Source: JACPFJ01 sp036504875 | GTDB taxonomy: Bacteria > Desulfobacterota > Desulfuromonadia > Geobacterales > Pseudopelobacteraceae | DNA: 64,000 bases | Assembly (NCBI GenBank): GCA_036504875.1 | Contig: DASXUK010000026.1 | Location: 1-64,000, forward strand | Direction of reading: 5' to 3' | Part shown: piece after piece, positions 33,756 through 42,046 of the stretch | Position numbering within the stretch: position 1 is the first letter of the stretch | Layout: every line of letters begins with the position of its first letter | Made by a program: the position numbers and the translations under genes | Notes under the pieces: generated by a model | What the model was told of the DNA's origin: nothing | Databases searched by the model: none | Seen by the model: the letters and a program-made list of their open reading frames with translations, nothing else

Positions 33756-34864
33756 GGAATTCATTTCGCTTCACATTTTACCTCCTCAGCATTCTCTTCA
33801 TCCTGGGATGCAAGGAAAAAAGACCTGAAGTCGGCCAGGCCCAGGCACCTGCCAGCATGATCAAAGGCACCACCCTTGAAATAGTCAAATCCATCGAGGT
33901 ACCCGAGACGCTAGAGGTAACCGGCTCTGTCCGGCCGCGTACCAGTGCTGTTGTTTCAGCCCGCATCCCTGGTACGATTGTTTCTTTGCAGGTAAGGGAA
34001 GGGGACCGTGTCCGGAAGGGGCAACTTCTGGCCCGGCTGAATGCCCAGGAAACTTCGGCTACAGCGGCTTCGGCCGTGGCCGGTATTGATGAGGCCGGCT
34101 CGGCCCTCAAAGAGGCGATCTCACGCAAACAGCTGTCTGATGCCACCTTTGAACGCTACCAGCAGCTCTTTAACGAACAGGCTATTACCAGGCAAGAATT
34201 CGATACAAAGCGATCCGAGCAAGAATTGGCCAGACAGGGCGTAGCGCGGGCCGAGTCACGCTTGATCCAAGCCCGCCAGGGTTCACTGGCCGCCTCCACC
34301 ATGGCCGGTTTCACCAGGATCACGGCACCCATATCCGGGCTGGTGGTAAGCAAGCAGGCTGCTCTGGGAGCAACCGTCTTTCCGGCCCAGCCGCTAGTCA
34401 CCATTGAGGAACAAGGTAATTATCAGCTGGAAATGTTGGTGCCCGAATCACTGGGCGGCATAGTCAAATCGGGCGCCACAGTAAAAGTTACTCTCGATGC
34501 GTTGAATGCCAATCTGAACGGCACGATTGCCGAGGTGGTGCCGACCAACGATCCGGCCAGCCGCACCTTTATTGCCAAAGTAAACCTGGGTCTGCCCGGA
34601 CTTAAGTCCGGCATGTTCGGCCGCGGCACGATCAATCTCGGCCAGGTTGTCAAAGGCATAATGGTACCTAAGAGGGCCATCATTGAGCGCGGGGCACTTG
34701 CTTGTCTATGGGCCGTTGACAAGGATAACATTGCCCATTTGCGAATCATAAAAGCGGGTCGCACAATCGGCGAGCGGGTAGAGATATTGGCCGGACTGAC
34801 CGAGGGCGAGCGAATAGCGACAAACGGGTTGGAAAAGGTCAGTGAGGGAGTTAAATTGGAATGA
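33752..34864 (+). CDS. RND efflux periplasmic adaptor (lipoprotein)
   Basis: 370 residues. A lipobox ILGC (Cys20) anchors it. The membrane-fusion-protein pattern is visible: VRPRTSAVVSARIPGTI, the lipoyl half LQVREGDRVRKGQLLARL, a helical hairpin (about 105-165), then FTRITAPISGLV and the beta-barrel part with PAQPLVTIEEQ. It bridges the RND pump to the TolC-like channel. It overlaps the gene before it (ATGA). Confidence 0.92.
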   Translation: MRNSFRFTFYLLSILFILGCKEKRPEVGQAQAPASMIKGTTLEIVKSIEVPETLEVTGSVRPRTSAVVSARIPGTIVSLQVREGDRVRKGQLLARLNAQETSATAASAVAGIDEAGSALKEAISRKQLSDATFERYQQLFNEQAITRQEFDTKRSEQELARQGVARAESRLIQARQGSLAASTMAGFTRITAPISGLVVSKQAALGATVFPAQPLVTIEEQGNYQLEMLVPESLGGIVKSGATVKVTLDALNANLNGTIAEVVPTNDPASRTFIAKVNLGLPGLKSGMFGRGTINLGQVVKGIMVPKRAIIERGALACLWAVDKDNIAHLRIIKAGRTIGERVEILAGLTEGERIATNGLEKVSEGVKLE

Positions 34865-34890
34865 TCATTCATTTTACAGGAGAAAACCAG

Positions 34891-35226
34891 ATGAAAAAAA
34901 GAATCCTGACATTCTGTTTAACATTAACTGCGATGTCGTCGTTACCGGCCTGGGCTGATAATTTCCGCTGCCCCAACGGCAACATCGTCTCCACTGGGGA
35001 CAGTATCTCCACGGTGGCCGCCAAGTGCGATTCGCCGGCCAGTACTTTCCGACGCGAGGAGCCGGTGGAAGCCGAAACTACCGGCGCCCACGGCAAGCCG
35101 GTCTTTAAAACTGTGTACATTGAAGTGCAGGAATGGACCTATAACCAAGGTTCCACACTTCTACATACCCTGATATTCCGGAATGGAATCCTTTCCGAGG
35201 TCCAGACCGGAGGTTTCGTTAAATGA
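34891..35226 (+). CDS. DUF2845-like periplasmic protein inside the efflux operon
   Basis: 111 residues from ATG 34891 (CAGGAG upstream). A signal peptide (about 1-22) is followed by NFRCPNGNIVSTGDSISTVAAKCDSP, whose two Cys probably form a disulfide, and by a C-terminal pair of strands (EWTYNQGS, LIFRNGILSEVQTGG). This pattern is that of DUF2845, a small SmpA/BamE-like domain. It lies between adaptor and pump genes with gaps of 26 and 13 bases, so it is co-transcribed. Confidence 0.65.
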   Translation: MKKRILTFCLTLTAMSSLPAWADNFRCPNGNIVSTGDSISTVAAKCDSPASTFRREEPVEAETTGAHGKPVFKTVYIEVQEWTYNQGSTLLHTLIFRNGILSEVQTGGFVK

Positions 35227-35239
35227 AAGACTATAACTC

Positions 35240-38200
35240 ATGCCTCATCTAGGCTTTGCCGGTAAAATCGCCAGGGCCTTCATCAACTCCAAGCTGACCC
35301 CTCTAATCGTCGGGGCCTCTCTGTTGCTCGGTCTCTTCGCCATAAAAATGACCCCCCGCGAAGAGGAACCACAAATCGTGGTGCCGATGGTGGATATCTA
35401 TTTGCCGCTGCCAGGCTCATCCCCGCAAGAGGTTCAGGAACGGGTGGTCAAGCCGCTTGAGGCCAAGCTGTGGGAGATCAAAGGGGTTGAATACCTGTAC
35501 TCGATGAGCCGTCCCGGCCTGGGCATTATCACCGTGCGATTTATGGTGGGGCAACCGATGGAGGAGTCGCTGGTCAAGCTCTACAACAAGGTAATGAGCA
35601 ACCGCGGCGTACTGCCTGCCGGCGCTGGCGAGCCTCTGGTCGTACCGAAATCTATCGATGATGTCCCTATCCTGACCGTGACCCTCTGGTCGGAGCGTTA
35701 TGACCATGCCACCCTCCGCAAACTGGCCCTGGAGGTCAATGATGAACTCAGAAAAGGCGAAAACACGGCCGAGACAGAGATTAAAGGGGGTCAGAACCGC
35801 CAGATACGGGTAGTTCTGGATGCCACTCGCTTGGCCGGCTATGGTCTGTCACCCCTGCAGGTGGCCAGTGCCATACAAAAAGGCAACGTCACCATGGCTT
35901 CCGGCAGCTTCTCCAACGCCAATCGGGAACTGCTGGTTGATAGCAGCGGTTTCCTGGACAGTGACGAGGCCATCCGGCGTCTGGTGGTCGGGGTCCATAA
36001 TAAGAAGCCGATCTACCTGGCCGAGGTGGCCAGTGTAAACGACGGCGTACAGGAACCGGACACCTATGTCTTCATGGGACTGGGAGCGGGGACCCGAGTA
36101 GGGGCGCCGCTTGCTGCGCCCGATGTCGCAACGTCCGCCACACCAAACAGGGCGGGGCAAGCACCGCCCCTACAAATCAACTCAAAAGCCGATTACCCCG
36201 CCGTCACGATTTCGGTGGCCAAACGCAAAGGCGCCAATGCCACCTGGGTGGCCGAGGATCTGCTTAAAAAAATCGAGTCGCTTAAGGGACGAATCATCCC
36301 CGCGGATGTTCAGGTAACGGTAACCCGCAACTACGGCGAGACAGCCAAGGAAAAGAACAACGAGCTTCTCTTTCACATGTTCCTGGCAGCCCTATCGGTC
36401 ACCATTCTGATCGCACTTTTCATGGGCTGGCGCGCCGGGGCTGTAGCCGCGATTGCCATCCCGGTCACACTGGCCCTGACCATGCTGATCTTTTACCTGA
36501 TCGGCTACACCCTGAACCGCATCACCCTTTTTGCGCTGATCTTCTCGATCGGCATCCTGGTCGACGACGCCATTGTGGTGGTGGAAAATATCCATCGTTA
36601 CTTCACCACCACCGTTTTACAACCGTTGGAAGCGGCCATCCAGGCCGTGGATGAAATTGGTAATCCAACTGTACTGGCCACCTTTGCTGTCATATGCTCG
36701 ATCCTGCCGATGGGTTTCGTGGGGGGACTGATGGGTCCCTACATGCGCCCGATCCCGGTCGGAGCCAGCCTGGCCATGCTGATCTCAATGCTGATCGCCT
36801 TCATTGTCACCCCCTACTTTGCCTTCCGTTTCATGAAGGGAGAGGCCCATCCCGACTCGCCGAGCGAGTTGCAAGACTCGAAACTGACGGCATTTTACCG
36901 CAAGTGGATGGGAAGGCTGATCCATGACAAGAAGCTGCGCTACGGCTTTTTGAGCGCTGTAGTCGTACTGCTCCTGCTGTCATGCTCGCTGATCTTGTTC
37001 AAAGGGGTGACGGTCAAGATGCTGCCGTTCGACAACAAAAACGAGCTGCAGTTGATCATTGACGCCCCGGACGGCACCCCCTTGGAGGAAACCGCCCGCC
37101 TGACCCGCGAAATGGGGGACGCCTTGCGCCAGGTTCCGGAGGTGATTAATTTCCAGACGTATATCGGCACCAGCGCCCCCTTCAACTTCAATGGCCTGGT
37201 TCGCCACTATTACCTTCGCAAGGGCAGCAATCTGGCTGATATTCAGGTCAACCTGCTTCCTAAGGATGAACGTCAGGACCAGTCGCATGACATCGCCAAA
37301 CGGATCCGGCCGTTGGTAAAGTCGATTGCCGACCGCTATGGTGCGCGGGTCAAGGTGGCCGAGATCCCGCCCGGACCACCGGTGCTCTCCACCCTTGTGG
37401 CCGAAGTCTATGGGCCGGATGATACTGTCCGAACCGCAATTGCCGCCCGTATCAAGTCCATCCTGGCTAAGACCGCCGGCATTGTAGATGTTGATTGGTA
37501 CCGCGAGGATGATCAGCAAAAACTGACCTTCAAGGTTGATCGGGAAAAGGCCGCCCTTTCAGGAATCGCTGCCGACGAAGTGGCCCAGACCCTGAGGATT
37601 GTCCTGGCCGGCCAGGATGCCGGACTTTTACATCTGCCCAAGGAGAAGGAGCCGGTAGCGATCAATCTGCGCCTGTCTCCGGCCAACCGCAGCTCAGTTA
37701 CAGCCCTTTCCTCGGTCTACCTTTCCGGATCGCAAGGCAGCGTGCCGCTCTCCCAATTGGTAACAGTCACTACTGCCAACGAGGAGAAGACTCTCTACCG
37801 CAAAAACCTGAAGAATGTGATTTATGTGACAGCCGAGGTGGCGGGGCAGATCGAGGCGCCGGTCTATGCCATCCTGAAGATTCGCGACCAGATCGCCAGC
37901 CTGTCGACCCCGGACGGCACGAAGATCGAGGTGCTGGCCTCAAAGCAACCCTGGTCGGAAAATCATCCTGGCCTGAAATGGGACGGAGAGTGGCATATTA
38001 CCTACGAGGTCTTCCGGGATCTGGGGCTGGCGTTCGGGGCGGTGATGGTGCTGATCTACATATTGGTGGTGGCCTGGTTCAAGGATTTCACCACACCGTT
38101 GGTGATCATGGCCCCCATACCGCTCACGCTGATCGGCATCCTGCCGGGCCACGCCCTGTTCGGGGCCTTTTTTACCGCCACCTCGATGATCGGCTTTATT

Positions 38201-38512
38201 GCCTTGGCCGGAATCATCGTGCGTAACTCGATCATACTGATTGATTTTGCCGAGATGAAGCGCCGCGAGGGGATGCCGCTGGACGAGGCCATTATCGAGG
38301 CCGGGGCGGTCCGTTTCCGCCCGATGCTGCTGACCGGCGCCGCCGTGGTCGTAGGCAGCTTTGTGATTGTTTTTGATCCTATCTTTCAAGGATTGGCGAT
38401 TACCATGATGTGCGGCGAGATCGCTTCCACGACCTTGTCGCGGGTTACTATCCCGATCCTTTATTATCTTGTACAGTCATGGAAAGAGCGCCGTCAACAA
38501 CAGCGGGCTTAA
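35240..38512 (+). CDS. RND efflux permease with in-frame repeat insertion
   Basis: 1,090 residues. The RND layout is clear: a first helix (LTPLIVGASLLLGLFAI), a periplasmic porter domain, then a cluster of helices with GILVDDAIVVVENI (proton-relay Asp pair), a second periplasmic half and a second cluster with FIALAGIIVRNSIILIDF. The EEEPQIVVPMVDI start and overall form place it in the hydrophobe/metal RND families. At about residues 282-315 there is a low-complexity insert (GAPLAAPDVATSATPNRAG) that translates a palindromic DNA repeat. Confidence 0.92.
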   Translation: MPHLGFAGKIARAFINSKLTPLIVGASLLLGLFAIKMTPREEEPQIVVPMVDIYLPLPGSSPQEVQERVVKPLEAKLWEIKGVEYLYSMSRPGLGIITVRFMVGQPMEESLVKLYNKVMSNRGVLPAGAGEPLVVPKSIDDVPILTVTLWSERYDHATLRKLALEVNDELRKGENTAETEIKGGQNRQIRVVLDATRLAGYGLSPLQVASAIQKGNVTMASGSFSNANRELLVDSSGFLDSDEAIRRLVVGVHNKKPIYLAEVASVNDGVQEPDTYVFMGLGAGTRVGAPLAAPDVATSATPNRAGQAPPLQINSKADYPAVTISVAKRKGANATWVAEDLLKKIESLKGRIIPADVQVTVTRNYGETAKEKNNELLFHMFLAALSVTILIALFMGWRAGAVAAIAIPVTLALTMLIFYLIGYTLNRITLFALIFSIGILVDDAIVVVENIHRYFTTTVLQPLEAAIQAVDEIGNPTVLATFAVICSILPMGFVGGLMGPYMRPIPVGASLAMLISMLIAFIVTPYFAFRFMKGEAHPDSPSELQDSKLTAFYRKWMGRLIHDKKLRYGFLSAVVVLLLLSCSLILFKGVTVKMLPFDNKNELQLIIDAPDGTPLEETARLTREMGDALRQVPEVINFQTYIGTSAPFNFNGLVRHYYLRKGSNLADIQVNLLPKDERQDQSHDIAKRIRPLVKSIADRYGARVKVAEIPPGPPVLSTLVAEVYGPDDTVRTAIAARIKSILAKTAGIVDVDWYREDDQQKLTFKVDREKAALSGIAADEVAQTLRIVLAGQDAGLLHLPKEKEPVAINLRLSPANRSSVTALSSVYLSGSQGSVPLSQLVTVTTANEEKTLYRKNLKNVIYVTAEVAGQIEAPVYAILKIRDQIASLSTPDGTKIEVLASKQPWSENHPGLKWDGEWHITYEVFRDLGLAFGAVMVLIYILVVAWFKDFTTPLVIMAPIPLTLIGILPGHALFGAFFTATSMIGFIALAGIIVRNSIILIDFAEMKRREGMPLDEAIIEAGAVRFRPMLLTGAAVVVGSFVIVFDPIFQGLAITMMCGEIASTTLSRVTIPILYYLVQSWKERRQQQRA
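36098..36173. repeat. Palindromic repeat inserted in the RND coding sequence
   Basis: The 24-base left arm (36098-36121, beginning GTAGGGGCG) and right arm (36150-36173, ending CGCCCCTAC) are complementary at 20 of 24 positions. They enclose 28 bases. The element keeps the frame open and lies between two conserved RND segments. It is the GTAGGGGC type of REP/MITE-like repeat seen in many bacteria. Confidence 0.75.
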
Positions 38513-38557
38513 CGGCCATCCGGCTCTGCACTGTTATTACATCAAAGCGAGGTTGTA

Positions 38558-38989
38558 ATGTTCTGGTCAAAAAAGACAATAGTTACTCCGGAAGATATCA
38601 ATGAGGCAGAGCAGTGCCGGCAGCAGGCCGAGGCGCTCTATCGTTCCGGCAAGTACCACTGCGCCGAGGCTGTACTGGAGGCGCTGCGCAAACAATTTTC
38701 GCCGCAGACGCCGGAAGCGGTGGTAAGCACAGTCAGCGGTTTCGGTGGAGGCTCGGGATCGGGCTGCATTTGTGGCGCCGTATCAGGCGGTACCGTTGCC
38801 TTAGGGCTGGTGTTGCAGGATAAAAAAGCCACTGCCCATCTGACGCGCGAGCTGCACCAGTGGTTCAAGGAGAAGTATGGCGTTACCTGCTGTAAAATTA
38901 TCCGCGCCAAAAACGACAAGGGCATCTGCCCGCTATTGACCGGTGAGGTGGCTGGAAAGATTGCCGAGATGCTGTCCCGGCACAAATAA
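38558..38989 (+). CDS. C_GCAxxG_C_C-family redox protein
   Basis: 143 residues. The family pattern is present: YHCAEAVLEAL, GFGGGSGSGCICGAVSGGTVALGL, VTCCKIIR and GICPLL. The spaced cysteines are thought to form a redox or metal site. GAGG precedes the ATG. It starts a run of genes on thiols and sulfur (candidate selenoprotein, DUF2892, MBL hydrolase, rhodanese). Confidence 0.85.
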   Translation: MFWSKKTIVTPEDINEAEQCRQQAEALYRSGKYHCAEAVLEALRKQFSPQTPEAVVSTVSGFGGGSGSGCICGAVSGGTVALGLVLQDKKATAHLTRELHQWFKEKYGVTCCKIIRAKNDKGICPLLTGEVAGKIAEMLSRHK

Positions 38990-39010
38990 AATCACAAGCG
39001 GAGAAATCAG

Positions 39011-39184
39011 ATGAAAGAGCTGCTGTTAATGATCGGAATTGTCGCCTTCTGGATCGTCCTTCAGAAATACATCCTGCCGCGCTTGGGTGTGCCGACCTGA
39101 ATGTCCAACACCTGCGACCTCGGGGACCGGGGCGCCATGAAGAATACCGACAAAAAAGTCGAGCAAGAAAAAGATAAGAAATAG
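39011..39184 (+). CDS. Candidate small selenoprotein (in-frame TGA read as Sec)
   Basis: ATG 39011 follows CGGAGAA. The first 29 codons encode one membrane helix and a loop (MKELLLMIGIVAFWIVLQKY, then ILPRLGVPT) and reach TGA at 39098. The same frame continues without a break for 27 codons, MSNTCDLGDRGAMKN and a Lys/Glu-rich tail, to TAG at 39182. Reading TGA as selenocysteine gives U-M-S-N-T-C, a redox-like U-x4-C pair. About 13 bases after the TGA, GCG-A-CCTC pairs with GGGG-CGC around a GGGGACC loop, placed like a bacterial SECIS hairpin. If this is wrong, it is a 29-codon ORF and a separate 27-codon ORF starting directly after the stop. Confidence 0.5.
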
Positions 39185-39219
39185 TAGCAGGAAGACCACC
39201 TTTGACAGGAGAATAGAGA

Positions 39220-39453
39220 ATGAAAGAAGAATTTTACGTTGAACGGGTGGTTAGGATCCTGGCTGGTTCCTTCATCATAATTTCCTTGCTGCTGGCGCAT
39301 TTTCACAGCCAAAACTGGCTGTGGTTCACCGGTTTTGTCGGGTTGAACCTGTTCCAGTCGGGTTTCACCCAATTCTGTCCTCTCTTCAACATATTGGGGA
39401 AGCTGGGCGTGCCGAGGTTTCCTAAAAACTGTAAAAACAATTCAGTTTTATGA
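39220..39453 (+). CDS. DUF2892 (YgaP-type) small membrane protein
   Basis: 77 residues. It begins MKEEFYVERVVRILAGSF and has LLLAHFHSQNWLWFTGFVGLNLFQS, then GFTQFCPLFNILGKLGVP, the DUF2892 pattern also found after the rhodanese domain in YgaP. Two membrane helices. GGAGAATAGAGA precedes the ATG. It overlaps the next gene by four bases (ATGA), so the two are coupled. Confidence 0.82.
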   Translation: MKEEFYVERVVRILAGSFIIISLLLAHFHSQNWLWFTGFVGLNLFQSGFTQFCPLFNILGKLGVPRFPKNCKNNSVL

Positions 39454-40286
39454 GCTTGCGCATCACGGTCCTCTGCGATAATTCTGTGGGCGCCCTCTCA
39501 GGAACCTTGGGAGAACACGGCTTTGCGGCGCTGATTGAACCTTCCCACGGTGGAGAACCGATTCTGTTCGATACCGGACAAGGTCAAACCCTGCTGCACA
39601 ATGCCCAGCGGATGCACAGGGACCTGTCCCGGGTGCGTCGGGTGGTACTTTCTCACGGCCATTATGACCATGCCGGAGGGCTGGCGCCGCTGTTGAAGGA
39701 AAAAGGGGCCAAGGAGGTTTGGGCCCACCCGGGGATCTTCAGCGCTCGTTATCGGGTCAAGGATACCGGGGAGCATATTCCGATCGGCAGCCCGCAAAGC
39801 CGAGCAGAGCTTGAAGCAATGGGTGCTGCCTTTAACCTGGCCAGTTCCTTTCGCGAGATTCGACCGGATATTTTTTTAACCGGCGAGGTCCCGCGCAGAT
39901 CAGCCTTTGAAAAAGGGGATGCCGGCATCTACTGCGACAGCACCGGCTGCGCGCCTGATCTTGTGCCGGATGACCAATCGCTGGTTCTGCGGACAAAAAA
40001 GGGGCTGGTGTTGCTTCTCGGTTGCTGCCATGCCGGGATCATCAACACCCTTGAGCATGTGGCCGAGAGACTGGGCCAGCGCGATTTTTACGCTGTTGTT
40101 GGTGGGATGCATCTTGGTTTTTGTGCTCAGCTTCAGATAGATGAAACAGTTGCACATTTAAAGGGCTACGCTATAAAAAAGCTGGCTGTCAGTCACTGCA
40201 CCGGGTTTGCCGCTGCAGCCCGGTTGTTCCGCGATCTGCCCAAGGGCTTCCATCTGGCCCAAGTGGGCTATACACTGGATCTTTAA
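39450..40286 (+). CDS. Metallo-beta-lactamase-fold hydrolase (MJ0301 type)
   Basis: 278 residues. The metal motif is LSHGHYDHAGGL, after an early ILFDTGQGQTLL. Later ligands appear in LLLGCCHAGIINTL and VSHCTGFAAA. The N-terminal ITVLCDNSVG and the whole order fit the subgroup named after the archaeal MJ0301-type phosphate synthase; the substrate in bacteria is unknown. It is coupled to the DUF2892 gene. Confidence 0.82.
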   Translation: MSLRITVLCDNSVGALSGTLGEHGFAALIEPSHGGEPILFDTGQGQTLLHNAQRMHRDLSRVRRVVLSHGHYDHAGGLAPLLKEKGAKEVWAHPGIFSARYRVKDTGEHIPIGSPQSRAELEAMGAAFNLASSFREIRPDIFLTGEVPRRSAFEKGDAGIYCDSTGCAPDLVPDDQSLVLRTKKGLVLLLGCCHAGIINTLEHVAERLGQRDFYAVVGGMHLGFCAQLQIDETVAHLKGYAIKKLAVSHCTGFAAAARLFRDLPKGFHLAQVGYTLDL

Positions 40287-40352
40287 GCTACCAGTAACTA
40301 ATGAGTCAGGGGGTGCCTCTGGCGGCGGTTTAACGAAATTACTGTTGGGGCT

Positions 40353-40748
40353 ATGGGGGGCGAATTGAAAAAATTACTGTTAATTCTACTGGTGGTGATG
40401 TTGGAGGTTTTACAGGGAGTATCCAGTTTTGCCGCCACAAAGGATATATCATCTGCCGAGGCCAAATCGCTGTTGGACAAAAAAAAGAATATGTATGTAT
40501 TGGATGTTCGCACGCCGCAGGAATTCAGCCAGGCCAGGCTGGCGGGTGCTGTGCTGATACCGGTTAACGAGTTGGAACACCGGCTTGGGGAGATACCTAA
40601 GGAGAGGGCTATCCTGGTCTACTGCACGGTCGGGGCTCGCTCCAAACCGGCCGCGGATCTTCTCTCCCAGCGCGGCTACAAGGAGGTCTATCATATGAGC
40701 GACGGACTGATCGGCTGGTATCGGAATGGGTTCTCGATTCAGCGCTAA
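40353..40748 (+). CDS. Exported single-domain rhodanese
   Basis: 131 residues from ATG 40353, or 127 from a TTG four codons later that has GGGGGGCGA upstream. An N-terminal hydrophobic stretch (LLLILLVVMLEVLQGVSSFA) acts as a signal peptide. The rhodanese domain has YVLDVRTPQEFSQARLAGA and the active-site loop VYCTVGARS (Cys91). Such enzymes transfer sulfane sulfur, here probably in the periplasm. It closes the thiol/sulfur cluster. Confidence 0.88.
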   Translation: MGGELKKLLLILLVVMLEVLQGVSSFAATKDISSAEAKSLLDKKKNMYVLDVRTPQEFSQARLAGAVLIPVNELEHRLGEIPKERAILVYCTVGARSKPAADLLSQRGYKEVYHMSDGLIGWYRNGFSIQR

Positions 40749-40834
40749 AATGCTATCCACATCTCTATCCGCAGGACTACGATCCAGCCGGTGTTAGCGA
40801 AAGCGAATACTTGCAAGGCTAGGTCTGAAAAAAA

Positions 40835-41734
40835 CTACCAGCCAAAATCCAGAGATAGCTTCATAAAAGGTGCTGCATCCAACCTGATCCTCGACCGATC
40901 CCCCTCATAAAAATCAAACCGTCGATCAAAGGCATAGCCTAGCGCTCCGGTCAGTTTGACAGCCGTGGAAGGAGCATACTCAACACCTCCTGTGGCCTTG
41001 TAGTCGCTGTACTTTATCACTTTAGCGCCCAGCGAATGGTCCTTTAGCTCATATTCATCGCTGGCAAAATCTCCGGCTACAAACAGCCGTAGCTGACGAG
41101 AGGCGCTGTAGGTGACGCCGGGACGTGGCGCTACCAGATCAATCCGCCAACGCTCATTGGGCTGATAAGAAAATCCGAGCGCCGGTATCAAGGCCGATCC
41201 GTGGTATCCAAAACGATAGGCAAAGCCCCCCACCAGTGTCAGGCCATTATCAAAGGAATGCCCGCCCAACAGCAGCACCGGAAGCCGCAGATCATCACCA
41301 CCGATATCCTTGAAATCGCTGTATAGGCCTGGAAACATCTTAAACATAACGAAGTTTCTGTCGGCGATAGCGTAATGAGCTGCCAATTCCAGAAACAGGG
41401 AATGCAAATCCTCCGGTAGCCCAGCCTTGGTGGAATCGATAACTTTAAGCCCGTATCCGGCACCAACTGTTAGAGTAAGATTCCCGTCAGGTTTAAAGCT
41501 GCGTGTAAGCCGGAAACGATTATCAATTATTCCGGCCGAGGCCGGGATGTTCCTTATATCAGCCGATGGCAGCAGGCCAACTGAAAGCTGACTGTTCCAG
41601 GCCCGAACCGGTGGGGCGACCGGCTGATCCCGTTCCACCGAACCAGGCGTCTGCTCTGCGCAGTCCCCTTCTGATACAAATATACAGAGAAAAATAATGG
41701 CCAGCAAAATAGTAGTTGCTCTAAATCTCATCAT
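40835..41734 (-). CDS. Outer-membrane beta-barrel protein (DUF6268-like)
   Basis: 299 residues with a signal peptide (about 1-25, ending EGDCA). The mature part is an alternating beta pattern with frequent aromatic ends, closing in MKLSLDFGW with a C-terminal Trp typical of barrel insertion. FPGLYSDF, LPVLLLGGHSF and GFSYQPNERWRIDLVAPRPGV resemble DUF6268 barrels. No known substrate. Single minus-strand gene, divergent from the GTP-type PEP carboxykinase gene. Confidence 0.7.
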   Translation of the reverse strand: MMRFRATTILLAIIFLCIFVSEGDCAEQTPGSVERDQPVAPPVRAWNSQLSVGLLPSADIRNIPASAGIIDNRFRLTRSFKPDGNLTLTVGAGYGLKVIDSTKAGLPEDLHSLFLELAAHYAIADRNFVMFKMFPGLYSDFKDIGGDDLRLPVLLLGGHSFDNGLTLVGGFAYRFGYHGSALIPALGFSYQPNERWRIDLVAPRPGVTYSASRQLRLFVAGDFASDEYELKDHSLGAKVIKYSDYKATGGVEYAPSTAVKLTGALGYAFDRRFDFYEGDRSRIRLDAAPFMKLSLDFGW

Positions 41735-42046
41735 GAAATGATCTCTCTTTCAATCTGACTAAAATAGCGTTTCTAAATTTTGAGTCCAAGTTTTTACTGA
41801 AAAAGCAACCGCTTATGTCATTTTATCACGTGAGTATATACTAAACATGCAATGAATTTCATAAAATATTTTGCAAAATTAGATTCTTGTGGTATTTAAT
41901 CTAAATAAATTCTAGCTTTCCTCGGGCTGAAAAAACTCTCCAAAGAAGTTACTAATCCATTGGACATTTCGTCAGAGCAAAGATAGGAGGTCAAAGATCT
42001 TTTCGGTCTTAGTTACAAAACTAAACGACAAGGGGAGGGGTAGAGA
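41735..42046. other. Divergent regulatory region upstream of pckG
   Basis: This 312-base AT-rich region separates the barrel gene from the carboxykinase. A candidate plus-strand promoter is TTGCAA (41871-41876), 16 bases, TATTTA (41893-41898). It leaves a leader of about 145 bases before the ATG. No ORF or strong hairpin was found. Confidence 0.4.
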
